This document shows, one piece after another, positions 50,513-60,113 of a stretch of DNA of 64,000 bases (position 1 is its first letter; every line of letters starts with the position of its first letter). Source of the stretch: JAGRKR01 sp041397725 (GTDB lineage Bacteria > Pseudomonadota > Alphaproteobacteria > Rhizobiales > Hyphomicrobiaceae). Where the stretch lies: positions 310,001 to 374,000 of the forward strand of contig JAWKVZ010000004.1 in NCBI GenBank assembly GCA_041397725.1. Reading direction: 5' to 3'. Under the pieces are notes generated by a model, which saw only the letters and a program-made list of their open reading frames with translations, ran no database searches and was not told where the DNA came from. Position numbers and translations under genes: made by a program.

Positions 50513-51480
50513 TCACAACGGGTGATGGCACGCCACGTGCCGCTCGGGCGACACTTGACGCCACTCGGGCGCCTGCTCCCGGCACACGCTCGTGCATTTC
50601 GGACAGCGCGGATGGAAATAGCAGCCCGACGGCGGATCGATCGGCGAGGGCACCTCGCCCTCGAGCTTCTGGAAGGCGATGCGTTTTTCCGGATCGGGCA
50701 CCGGTGACGCGAGCCTGAGGGCGTTCGTGTAGGGGTGGAGCGGCGCCTCGAATATCTCCGGCACCGGTCCCTGCTCGACGAGGCGGCCGAGATACATGAC
50801 CGCGATGCGCTCGCAGAAGTAGCGCACGATGCCGAGATCGTGGCTGATGAACACGAAGCTCAAGTTGCGACTCGACTTGAGCTCCTTCAGCTTCAAGATG
50901 ATCTGCGCCTGGATCGAGACGTCGAGGGCCGAGACCGGCTCGTCCGCAACGATGAGGTCCGGCTCGAGCACCAGGGCGCGAGCGATGGCCAGCCGCTGGC
51001 GCTGGCCACCGGAGAACTGGTGCGGAAACTTGGCGTAGGCGTCCGCCGGCAGACCGACATCGGCGAGGACGCGCCTGACCCGTTCCTCGGCCTCCGCGCG
51101 CGAGCAGAGCCCGTGCACGCGCAGCGGCTCGGTCAGCATGCGGGCGACGGACAGCCGGGGATTGAGGGATGAATAGGGATCCTGGAAGATGATCTGCATT
51201 CTCTGCCGGAGTTTGACCAGCTCCTGGCGCGACGCCCGCGTTACCGACTGGCCCTTGTAGGTCACCTCTCCGCCGGTCGGCTCGATGAGCTGCAGGATGC
51301 AGCGACCGACGGTCGACTTGCCGCAGCCGGATTCTCCCACGAGGCCGAACGACTCGCCCGCCCGCACCTCGAAGCTGACGTCGTCGATGGCGCGCACGTT
51401 CACGATCGTCGGATTGGGGAAGCCTCGCTTGGTCGTGAAGACCTTGCGCAAGTGGCTGACCGTCAGAATGCTCGCTCCGC

Positions 51481-51484
<4 letters not shown>
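50513..51484 (-). CDS. Oligopeptide/dipeptide ABC transporter ATP-binding protein (DppF-like)
   Basis: 323 residues. Walker A GESGCGKST, signature FSGGQRQRLAIARAL, Walker B LIVADEPVSALD and HDLGIV. The C-terminal oligo_HPY domain has HPYTNAL and the Cys pattern CYFHPRCPKCTSVC that binds a 4Fe-4S cluster in this family. It overlaps the DppD-like gene by 4 bases and is last in the five-gene importer operon. Confidence 0.92.
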
Positions 51485-52479
<995 letters not shown>

Positions 52480-52489
52480 TTCGGCCCTC

Positions 52490-53374
52490 CTACTCGTTCC
52501 GAAGTTTTGGATCGACCGCGTCCCTGAGGCCATCGCCGAGCAGGTTGAGCGAGAAGACGAGGACGAGCACGGCCAGCCCCGTATAGATGCACATCCACGG
52601 CGCATCGAGGATGTACTCGAAGCCTTGCCGGATCATGCCGCCCCACGTCGGCGTCGGCGGCTTCACGCCAAGACCGATGAAGCTCAGATAGGCCTCGATG
52701 CGCACCGCCGTCGCCGTCCATAGCGACGCCAGCACCAGCACCTCGCCAATGACGTTGGGCAGGATGTGCACGGCCATGATCCGGGTATCGGAATAGCCGA
52801 GCGCGCGGCAGGCCTCGATGTAGTCGAGCTCCTTGACGGCAACTGTCGGCGCCCGCGCGATGCGCGCGAACTTCGGGATGACGGTCAGCGCGATGGCGAT
52901 GATGAGGTTGGTGAGGTTGGCGCCGAGCACCGCCACCACGAGCAGACCCATGACGAGCGTCGGGAACGAGAGCAGCACGTCCATGGCGCGCATGATGATC
53001 TGGTCGATCCAGCCGCCCTTGTAGCCGGCGACAATGCCGAGCGTGGAGCCGATCACCATGGCGATCGAGATGGATGCGACGCTGACGAGCAGCGAAATCC
53101 GCCCACCCCAGAGAATGCGCGACCAGACATCCCGCCCGAAGGCATCCGTGCCGAGCCAGTACTTCTGCGACGGCGGTTGCAACGCGTCGGCGATGTGCTG
53201 CTTGATCGGATCGTAAGGCGCGATCACCGGCGCCAGCAGCGCCAGGACGCAGATCGCCAGGAAGATGACGAGGCCGACCCACGACGTCTTGTTCGTGTTG
53301 AAGGCGTGCACGATCTCCGTCACCGCGCGTGTGAACGCGCCCGGTCCGTGCCTCGTGGTCTCGACCGCGCTCAT
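52490..53374 (-). CDS. Dipeptide ABC transporter permease (DppC-like)
   Basis: 294 residues. An N-terminal helix (about 30-55) with the OppC_N segment, then GTDAFGRDVWSRILWGGRISL, four to five further helices and the EAA loop EACRALGYSDTRIMAVHILPNV. The C-terminal FEYILDAPWMCIYTGLAVLVLVFSLNLLGDGLRD is typical of DppC. Its ATG at 53374 overlaps the stop of the DppB-like gene by 4 bases. Confidence 0.93.
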   Translation of the reverse strand: MSAVETTRHGPGAFTRAVTEIVHAFNTNKTSWVGLVIFLAICVLALLAPVIAPYDPIKQHIADALQPPSQKYWLGTDAFGRDVWSRILWGGRISLLVSVASISIAMVIGSTLGIVAGYKGGWIDQIIMRAMDVLLSFPTLVMGLLVVAVLGANLTNLIIAIALTVIPKFARIARAPTVAVKELDYIEACRALGYSDTRIMAVHILPNVIGEVLVLASLWTATAVRIEAYLSFIGLGVKPPTPTWGGMIRQGFEYILDAPWMCIYTGLAVLVLVFSLNLLGDGLRDAVDPKLRNE

Positions 53375-54312
53375 TGATACTTCACCCTCGGGTCGCTCAG
53401 ACCGTAGGCGAGATCGGTCAGCAGATTGGTGAGCACGATGAAGAAGGCGTAGATCACCATCAGCCCCTGCAGCATCGTGTAATCGCGCTGCTCGAGGGCG
53501 CCGACGATGAGCTTCCCGAGGCCCGGGCGGTTGAAGACGATCTCGGTGATGACCGAGTTGCCGATCAGCAACCCGAGATAGAGACCGATGACCGTGATCA
53601 CGGGGATGATGGCGTTCCTCAGTCCGTGGCGCAGCACGACGATCCGGGCCGGAGCGCCTTTGGCGCGCGCCGTGCGGATGAAGTCGCCGCCGAGCGCCGC
53701 AATCATGGAGGAGCGCGCCGTACGCGCCACGTAGGCGACCATGATGAGCCCGAGGCTGAAAGCGGGCAGCACCAGATTGTACAGCCGGTCGACGGGATCG
53801 CCGAGCTTCGGGTTGCTCATCACCGGAAACCACGGGTGATGGATGGCGAAGGCCAGGATGAGCAGGATGGCGGTGTAGAACGCCGGAAAGCTCAGCCCGA
53901 GCAGCGACAGGATGCGCGCAATGTAGTCGATCGCGCCGTTGCGGTAGACGGCCGCCAGGATGCCGATCGGCAGGCCGAGAACGATGCCGACGAGAATGCT
54001 CGCGAAGGTGAGGTCGAGTGTGTGGGGCAGGACCGCGAGCACTTCGCCGAGCACCGAGCGACCGCTGACCAGGGACTTGCCGAGATCACCCGTGAGCGCG
54101 CTCGACAGAAACGACCAGTACTGCGCACCGAGCGGCTGGTTCAGCCCGAGCCGCTCGCGCATGGCCTCGATGGACTGCTGCGTGGCATTGTCACCGAGCA
54201 CCGCAATGGCCGGATCACCGGGGGCGATGCGAATGATGATGAAGATGACGGTGAGCACGGCAACCAGCGTGGGCACCGTCGTCGCCAGCCGCCTGATGGT
54301 ATACCAGAGCAC
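53371..54312 (-). CDS. Dipeptide ABC transporter permease (DppB-like)
   Basis: 313 residues from a GTG at 54312 (preceded by GGTGGAG). The first helix (TVPTLVAVLTVIFIIIRIAPGDPA) and the MRERLGLNQPLGAQYWSFL segment are classic DppB; the EAA loop is RTARAKGAPARIVVLRHGLRNAIIP and the C-terminus ends YGLSDPRVKY. The open frame continues upstream to 54510 but without similarity. Gap to the substrate-binding protein gene is 104 bases. Confidence 0.93.
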   Translation of the reverse strand: MLWYTIRRLATTVPTLVAVLTVIFIIIRIAPGDPAIAVLGDNATQQSIEAMRERLGLNQPLGAQYWSFLSSALTGDLGKSLVSGRSVLGEVLAVLPHTLDLTFASILVGIVLGLPIGILAAVYRNGAIDYIARILSLLGLSFPAFYTAILLILAFAIHHPWFPVMSNPKLGDPVDRLYNLVLPAFSLGLIMVAYVARTARSSMIAALGGDFIRTARAKGAPARIVVLRHGLRNAIIPVITVIGLYLGLLIGNSVITEIVFNRPGLGKLIVGALEQRDYTMLQGLMVIYAFFIVLTNLLTDLAYGLSDPRVKYQ

Positions 54313-54416
54313 GTGCTCCACCCCTTGCCGGACGCGCCCGAAAACCCTTCGCAAGCATGCCCCCGAGGCAGCCCGGCCGGCAGCGCGCCGTGCCGGGTCC
54401 GTGCCTCGGAGCGTTG

Positions 54417-55967
54417 CTACTTCGCCGTCGACGCCTGCGTGAACTCCGGCCCCAGGCTCAGGGCGCCCTCGAGCTTGTAGCCGTACACGATCGACTTGCG
54501 GCGCGCCCACACCTGGAGCTGCTCGAACAGCGGCACCGAGCAGACCTGCTCCATCAGCTTGCGCTGAGCAGTGGCCCAGAGCGCGAGCTGCTTCTTGGCA
54601 TCCGGCTCACGCCGGGCCGCGTCGATCTCGGCGTCCGCCACCTTGCAATGGCTGAAGTTCGTCACGGCCGTCGGCGCGCCGACGATGCTCCGCGAGTGAT
54701 AGAACTGCGTCAGGTAGGTGTCGGCCACGGGGAACCGCGCCGCGCCATAGAGCACCATCGCACTCAGGTTCTTGCGGATCTGGGCGTGGAAGGCGGAATG
54801 CTCGACTACGTTGAGATCGAGGATGATCCCGACGGCGCGAAGCTGCTCCTGAATGACCTGCATCGGCTTCAGCAGCGCGCTGCGCTTGGTGATGATGACC
54901 GAGAGCTTGAAGCCGTTCGGATGGCCGGCTTCCTTGAGCAGCGCCTTGGCCTTCGCCAGATCGAACGGATATTTCGGCAGGTCCGCGGTCTGGCCGAGAT
55001 AGCCGTTCGGCACCGGAGACCAGCTCGTCTGCGTGACGCTCGCCCCGACCAGCTTGATGAAGTCGTCGCGATTGAGCGCATGCGCGATGGCCTTGCGCAC
55101 GCGCACGTCATCGAGCGGCTTGATCGACGTGTTGAGATGCAGCGTGCGCAGCTCGCCCGGCTGGAAGACGTCCACGACGACATCGCTGCCGCCGCGCATC
55201 CGCTTCACCCAGCGCTCCTCGCGCATGCCGACGAAGAGCTGCAGCTCACCCTTCTGGAAGGCCAGCTCGCGGCTGCTGTCGGACGGCACGAACTTGAAGA
55301 CGATGCGGTCGATTTTCGGCGCCCCGCGGTAGTACGCCTTGTTGGCGACGAGCGTGATGCTCTGCTTCGCCGCGTAGTCCTTGAACATAAAGGGACCCGT
55401 GCCGATCGGCTTCTGCTTGAGCTTGTCGCCCAGCTCCTCGGCCGCCTTTTTGCTGACGATGTTGCCGCCGTGGTAGTTGGCGACCAGCCCCAGCAGCGAG
55501 GGCACCGGCGCCTTCAGCGAGATGCGCACGGTGTGCTTGTCGACCTTCTCGATCTTGTCGAAGGGGCGATAGTCGCTCGACACGCCGGACCGCTTCGGAT
55601 CGGCGGCGCGCTGCAGCGAATAGACGACGTCGTCAGCGGTGAACTCGCCATAGCCGTGATGGAACTGCACGCCCTTGCGAAGCTTGAAGGTCCACACCTT
55701 GCCATCGGCGGACGCACTCCAGCTTTCCGCCAGATCGGGCTCGATCTGGCCGGGATCGATGCTGCCCGACTTGAACCGGACGAGACCGCTGAAGATGTGG
55801 GCAAAGATCGTCTTGTCATCCGACTTGGTGGAGACGTGTGGGTCCAGGACACTGACATCGGCCGCCTTCAAGCCGACATTGACCGTCGTTTCCGCCTTGG
55901 CCGCGCCGCCGATCAGCGCCAGTGCGCCGGCCGCCAGCAGAAAGCATCGTCGCGCCCGTGCCATCAT
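54417..55967 (-). CDS. Peptide/opine ABC transporter substrate-binding protein (SBP family 5)
   Basis: 516 residues with a signal peptide (CFLLAAGALALIGGAAKAE). Family 5 hallmarks: LDPHVSTKSDDKTIFAHIFSGLVRF, WTFKLRKGVQFHHGYGEFTADDVVYSLQR, and VRKAIAHALNRDDFIKL. It binds a peptide-like or amino-acid-derived ligand in the periplasm. It heads the importer operon divergent from a LysR gene. GGGAGGACC precedes the ATG at 55967. The ligand is unknown; the downstream oxidase cluster suggests an N-substituted amino acid, opine or dipeptide. Confidence 0.92.
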   Translation of the reverse strand: MMARARRCFLLAAGALALIGGAAKAETTVNVGLKAADVSVLDPHVSTKSDDKTIFAHIFSGLVRFKSGSIDPGQIEPDLAESWSASADGKVWTFKLRKGVQFHHGYGEFTADDVVYSLQRAADPKRSGVSSDYRPFDKIEKVDKHTVRISLKAPVPSLLGLVANYHGGNIVSKKAAEELGDKLKQKPIGTGPFMFKDYAAKQSITLVANKAYYRGAPKIDRIVFKFVPSDSSRELAFQKGELQLFVGMREERWVKRMRGGSDVVVDVFQPGELRTLHLNTSIKPLDDVRVRKAIAHALNRDDFIKLVGASVTQTSWSPVPNGYLGQTADLPKYPFDLAKAKALLKEAGHPNGFKLSVIITKRSALLKPMQVIQEQLRAVGIILDLNVVEHSAFHAQIRKNLSAMVLYGAARFPVADTYLTQFYHSRSIVGAPTAVTNFSHCKVADAEIDAARREPDAKKQLALWATAQRKLMEQVCSVPLFEQLQVWARRKSIVYGYKLEGALSLGPEFTQASTAK

Positions 55968-56083
55968 CGTGTTGGTCCTCCCTCGCTCATCTTCACGCAC
56001 GCTCGGTGGCGCTCCCCGTTCGGGATGCCCGGGAAGGCCCATTGCACTGCATGGTCCTAGACGGGAAGCCATTAGGTCAAATT

Positions 56084-56099
56084 CCAAATATTTCGTTGG
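56084..56099. promoter_or_regulatory. Candidate LysR operator between importer operon and regulator
   Basis: CCAA (56084-56087) and TTGG (56096-56099) flank an AT-rich core containing AAATATTT, forming an interrupted inverted repeat typical of LysR boxes. It lies midway in the 199-base divergent region between the substrate-binding protein gene and the LysR gene, in a local AT-rich island. Confidence 0.45.
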
Positions 56100-56166
56100 C
56101 CATAACTCAGCTTTATGAAATGATTTCGCCCGGCGTCGTCACTTCATTCGGCGGGAGCTCGCGCGC

Positions 56167-57072
56167 ATGCGCCTCACCTGGCGGCAGATCGAAGCGTTCC
56201 GGGCCATCATGCTGACCGGAACCATCACACAGGCGGCGGAGCTCCTGTCGATCTCCCAGCCGGCCGTGAGCACGCTTCTCGCCAACCTCGAGCACGAGCT
56301 CGGCTACAAGCTCTTCCTCCGCCAGAACGGCCGCCTCGCCGTCACCTCCGAGGCCGAGGCGCTTTATCCGGAAATCGAGCGGGCCTTCGTCGGGCTCGAG
56401 GATATCGCCGCGGCGGCTCACGCCATCGGGCGCACGCAGACGGGCTTTCTGCGCGTCGTCGTGATGCCGGCACTGGCCGGCGAGCGTCTCGCCGACGCCA
56501 TCGCATCCTTTCTCGCCGTCCGTCCGCACGTGTCGCTCAGCCTCGAGATCCAGCCGCGCCTCACCGCCGTGCACTGGGTGGCGACCAACCGCTGCGACAT
56601 CGGCATCACCAGCGAGCCTGCCGACCATCCGAACATCGACGCACGGCTGCTCTCCACCGACGAGGCCGTCTGCATCATCCATCCCAAGCATCGGCTGGCG
56701 CGCAAGAAGACGATCACGCCGGCGGACCTCGACGGCGAGCCGCTCATCTGCCTGCCGCCGGAGACGCGCTCGCGACGACAGCTCGACAAGCTGCTCGATG
56801 AAGCGCGCTCCTATCCGATCCGCCGCGTGGAATCGCGAACCGGCCACACGCTCTGGCAACTCGCCGAACGCAATATCGGCATCGGTGTCATCACATTCTT
56901 TCTTCTCTCGGAGCGCATGTCGGAGAAGGTCGCGCTCCGGCCGTTCGCCCCTCTCATCCAGACGCGTGTGCTGCTGATCTCGCCGCGCCAACGGCCCATG
57001 AGCAAGCTCGCGACCGAGTTTTCGGACCACATCGCCGAGGCCTGCAGGCCGGTGGCGCGGAAGGCCGGCTGA
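56167..57072 (+). CDS. LysR-type regulator (OccR/NocR-like)
   Basis: 301 residues. The N-terminal helix-turn-helix reads WRQIEAFRAIMLTGTITQAAELLSISQPAVSTLLANLE; the effector-binding half begins FLRVVVMPALAGERLADAI and ends in a C-terminal basic tail. The N-terminal pattern (LTWRQIEAFRA) is frequent in LysR proteins beside opine and amino-acid uptake clusters. It is divergent from the ABC importer and lies just upstream of the dehydrogenase/epimerase genes, so it can control both sides. The inducer is probably the transported compound. Confidence 0.88.
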   Translation: MRLTWRQIEAFRAIMLTGTITQAAELLSISQPAVSTLLANLEHELGYKLFLRQNGRLAVTSEAEALYPEIERAFVGLEDIAAAAHAIGRTQTGFLRVVVMPALAGERLADAIASFLAVRPHVSLSLEIQPRLTAVHWVATNRCDIGITSEPADHPNIDARLLSTDEAVCIIHPKHRLARKKTITPADLDGEPLICLPPETRSRRQLDKLLDEARSYPIRRVESRTGHTLWQLAERNIGIGVITFFLLSERMSEKVALRPFAPLIQTRVLLISPRQRPMSKLATEFSDHIAEACRPVARKAG

Positions 57073-57098
57073 GCCGGGCGCGAGCCATGCCGCTGCCC

Positions 57099-57146
57099 CA
57101 TCAAGTCGCTTTATAGCGGCGGCAAAGATACTTATTTGACTTGATG
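57099..57146. repeat. 9-bp inverted repeat separated by 30 bases upstream of the oxidase operon
   Basis: CATCAAGTC at 57099-57107 and GACTTGATG at 57138-57146 are perfect inverted copies, three helical turns plus apart (39-base period), within the 157-base gap between the LysR gene and the first oxidase gene. No T run follows, so a bipartite regulator site is favoured over a terminator. Confidence 0.5.
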
Positions 57147-57229
57147 CCACTGCCTCTACCATCCTTCGGCTCTGTCGGGACACTGCGGCCAGAACTCTGC
57201 ACGACAGAGTGGCGAACGAGGCTCCAAGC

Positions 57230-58348
57230 ATGCGGTCGGACGTGATTGTCGTCGGTGGCGGGATGGTCGGCGCGGCGATCGCCTATGGGTTGTCGCGATC
57301 GGGGGCCAAGGTCCGCATCATCGACGAAGGCGACATGGCGTTTCGTGCCGCGCGCGGCAATTTCGGGCTGACCTGGGTGCAAACCAAGGGCTTCGGCGTG
57401 CAGCCCTACTTCGAGCTGAGCCGCGGCTCCGTCGACGGTTGGCGAGCGCTTGCCGACGAGTTGACCGAGCGAACCGGGATCGACGTCGACTTCGAGCGCA
57501 ACGGCGGTCTGCGGATCTGCATCGGCGACAAGGAGGCAGAGGAGCGCATCAGCTACATCGAGCGCTTCCGCCAGCAGGCCGGCAACGCCGGCTACGACTG
57601 CCGGTTCATCGATCGCGGCGAGCTTCAGCAGCTCTTCCCGAACGCGCCGCTCGGGCCGCGCGTGACCGGCGCCTCCTTCAGCCCGATGGATGGGCATGCG
57701 AACCCTCTCTATCTTCTGCGCAGCCTCATCGAGGGCATCCGCCGCAATGGCGGCGAGGTCTCGCCGGGGCAGACGGTCGGGCAGATCAGGCCGCTGTCTC
57801 AGGGCTTCGAGGTCGTCACCGGCAGCGGCACCTACAGCTCCGACAAGATCGTGCTCGCCGCCGGCCTCGGCACTCAGAAGCTCGGCCAGATGGTCGGCCT
57901 CAACGTGCCGATACGGCCGCAGCGCGGCCAGGTGCTGGTCACGGAGCGCACGCATAGCCTGCTCCCCTATCCCATGAGCGGCCTGCGGCAGACGGCCGAA
58001 GGCAGCATCATGGTTGGCGTCACCAACGAGGAAGTCGGCTACGACACCACCACGTCGGTCGGCGGCATCCGCAAGATGGCGGCGCGCGCCATCGAGACCT
58101 TCCCTGTCGTCGGCGAGTTGCAGCTCCTGCGGGCGTGGGCCGCACTCCGCATCCTGACGCCCGACGGCGTGCCGATCTACGCCGAGTCCAAGGTGCATCC
58201 CGGCGCCTACGCTGCTACCTGCCACAGCGGCGTGACGCTGGCCGCCATGCACGCACGGCTCCTGCCGCAATGGGTGCTCACGGGCGTGCAGCCCGCCGAG
58301 CTCGCCTACTTCACACCGGAGAGATTCGATGCTCAGCCGAAGGCCTGA
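57230..58348 (+). CDS. DadA-family FAD-dependent oxidase, beta subunit of a heterotrimeric amine dehydrogenase
   Basis: 372 residues. FAD-binding GGGMVGAAIAYGLSRSGAKV at the N-terminus (GxGxxG variant GGGMVG), then the glycine-oxidase/sarcosine-oxidase-type middle and a C-terminal VTLAAMHARLLPQW. It belongs with the beta subunits of opine oxidase, D-hydroxyproline dehydrogenase or sarcosine oxidase-like complexes. The next two genes supply the 2Fe-2S and second FAD subunits in the expected order. Start choice between ATG 57230 and GTG 57209 is open. It overlaps the ferredoxin-like gene by 20 bases. Confidence 0.88.
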   Translation: MRSDVIVVGGGMVGAAIAYGLSRSGAKVRIIDEGDMAFRAARGNFGLTWVQTKGFGVQPYFELSRGSVDGWRALADELTERTGIDVDFERNGGLRICIGDKEAEERISYIERFRQQAGNAGYDCRFIDRGELQQLFPNAPLGPRVTGASFSPMDGHANPLYLLRSLIEGIRRNGGEVSPGQTVGQIRPLSQGFEVVTGSGTYSSDKIVLAAGLGTQKLGQMVGLNVPIRPQRGQVLVTERTHSLLPYPMSGLRQTAEGSIMVGVTNEEVGYDTTTSVGGIRKMAARAIETFPVVGELQLLRAWAALRILTPDGVPIYAESKVHPGAYAATCHSGVTLAAMHARLLPQWVLTGVQPAELAYFTPERFDAQPKA

Positions 58349-58664
58349 CTGGAAGCGCGAGGGCGGCATGCGCGCCGTGACTCTGAGCTTCGATGGGCGC
58401 GAGATCGCGGCGATCGAGGGCGATACCGTCGCCGCGGCCGTCCTGCGCGCCGGAGCCGTGTCGACGCGCCAATCGCCCGTCAGCGGCGCCCCGCGAGCCC
58501 CCTACTGCATGATGGGCGTCTGCTTCGAATGCCTGATGGAGATCGACGGCATGCCGAACCAGCAGGCGTGCATGATCCAGGTCCGCGACGGCATGAGCGT
58601 GCGCTCCCAGTCCCGGCCTGACCAATCCAGCCAACCGTCGGAGGCTGCCCGTGGCCGCGCTTGA
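58329..58664 (+). CDS. (2Fe-2S)-binding subunit of the amine dehydrogenase
   Basis: 111 residues with a plant-ferredoxin-like fold. Cluster ligands Cys60, Cys65, Cys68 and Cys81 are in PYCMMGVCFEC and QQAC. The N-terminal half (VTLSFDGREIAAIEGDTVAAAVLRAG) matches the small subunits (HcnA/OoxX-like) of hydrogen-cyanide synthase, opine oxidase and D-hydroxyproline dehydrogenase. It overlaps the upstream FAD gene by 20 bases and the downstream one by 14, so the three subunits are tightly coupled. Confidence 0.9.
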   Translation: MLSRRPDWKREGGMRAVTLSFDGREIAAIEGDTVAAAVLRAGAVSTRQSPVSGAPRAPYCMMGVCFECLMEIDGMPNQQACMIQVRDGMSVRSQSRPDQSSQPSEAARGRA

Positions 58665-60063
58665 TGTCATCGTGATCGGCGCCGGACCGGCCGGCATGGC
58701 CGCCGCCACCGAGGCGGCCAGCCACGGGCTCCGCGTACAAGTCCTCGACGAGCAGCCGGCTCCGGGCGGCCAGATCTACCGCGCGATAGAGAGTGGCCGG
58801 CCACCGTCGGATGCCGACGCCGACGTGCTCGGCGCCGACTACTGGGCGGGCCGCAAGCATGCCGACGCCTTCAGGGCGGCGCAGCTCGACTACACGCCCG
58901 GCGCCACCGTGTGGACCGTGGCGAAGAGCCCTCTCGCAGTCGGCTACCTCAAGGACGGCAAGGCCGTACTCCGCTCGACGCGGCGCCTGATCATCGCCAC
59001 CGGCGCTTACGAACGGCCGGTCCCCATACCCGGCTGGACACTGCCCGGCATCATGACGGCTGGCGGCGCACAGGTCTTGCTCAAGGCCGATGGCTCGATT
59101 CCAAAAGGGCGCGTCATCCTCGCCGGCAGCGGCCCCCTGCTGATGCTCGTCGCCGGACAGCTCATGAAGGCGGGCGCCGACATTCGCGGTTACCTGGAGA
59201 CCACGACCAAGCAGGCCTATCTCGCGGCGGCGACCAAGCTGCCGGGCGCGCTGCTGGCGGGTGGGCTGCTCGCCAAGGGCCTCAAGATGCACGGCGAGAT
59301 CAGCAAGAGCGGCATTCCCGTGCATCGTGGCGTCAGCGGCCTCAAGGCGATCGGCACGGATCGATTCGAAGCCATCCGCTTCAACCTCGGCGGCAGCGAG
59401 CAGGAGATCGCCGGTGACGTTCTGTTGCTGCACGAGGGCATCGTGCCGAACGTGCAACTGACCCGCTCCCTCGATCTCGCCCACGAGTGGGTGGACAACC
59501 AGCGCTACTGGAAGCCCACCAGCGGGCCGTGGGGCGAGACCAGCGCCGAGGGCATCCTGATCGCCGGCGACGGCGCCGGCATCGACGGAGCGGAAGCGGC
59601 CAGCGCCAGCGGTCATCTGGTCGGCTTGCAGGTCGCAACGCAGCTCGGCGCGCTGTCGGCTGACGAGCGCGACCGGGCCGCCGAGCCGCATCTCGCGGCC
59701 AGGAAGCGGCAGCAGCGCATTCGTCCCCTGCTCGACCAGCTCTATGCCCCGCCCGCCGAGACGATCTGCCCGTCCGATCCCCAGACCATCGTCTGCCGCT
59801 GCGAGGAGGTGGATGTCGCCGAGATTCGCGAGTGCGTGCGCACCGGCTCAGAAGGGCCGAACCAGCTCAAGGCCTTCTCGCGCTGCGGCATGGGGCCGTG
59901 CCAGGGCCGCATGTGCGGGCTGACCGTCGCCGAAGTCATGGCCAAAGAGCTTGGCCGCTCGGTGGAAGAGGTCGGCTACTACCGCATTCGCTCGCCGATC
60001 AAGCCGCTGCCGTTGTCGGCGCTGGCGGCGCTCGAGGCAGACGAGGACGTGACGCCGGCCTGA
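58651..60063 (+). CDS. NAD(P)/FAD-dependent oxidoreductase, alpha subunit of the amine dehydrogenase
   Basis: 470 residues. N-terminal FAD motif VIVIGAGPAGMAAATEA, the second nucleotide motif near LIIATGAYERPVPIPGW, then the C-terminal BFD-like 2Fe-2S region with VCRCEEVDVAEI and GMGPCQGRMCG. This is the HcnB/OoxA/D-hydroxyproline dehydrogenase alpha-type architecture. The start is GTG at 58651 with GGAGG 6 bases upstream. It passes electrons from the beta FAD toward the respiratory chain, possibly via the small cytochrome c encoded downstream. Confidence 0.9.
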   Translation: MAALDVIVIGAGPAGMAAATEAASHGLRVQVLDEQPAPGGQIYRAIESGRPPSDADADVLGADYWAGRKHADAFRAAQLDYTPGATVWTVAKSPLAVGYLKDGKAVLRSTRRLIIATGAYERPVPIPGWTLPGIMTAGGAQVLLKADGSIPKGRVILAGSGPLLMLVAGQLMKAGADIRGYLETTTKQAYLAAATKLPGALLAGGLLAKGLKMHGEISKSGIPVHRGVSGLKAIGTDRFEAIRFNLGGSEQEIAGDVLLLHEGIVPNVQLTRSLDLAHEWVDNQRYWKPTSGPWGETSAEGILIAGDGAGIDGAEAASASGHLVGLQVATQLGALSADERDRAAEPHLAARKRQQRIRPLLDQLYAPPAETICPSDPQTIVCRCEEVDVAEIRECVRTGSEGPNQLKAFSRCGMGPCQGRMCGLTVAEVMAKELGRSVEEVGYYRIRSPIKPLPLSALAALEADEDVTPA

Positions 60064-60113
60064 GCGTTCGCCGCCGCGAGCGACCGGGCAAAGCCGAGTG
60101 TGAGGACGATCTC

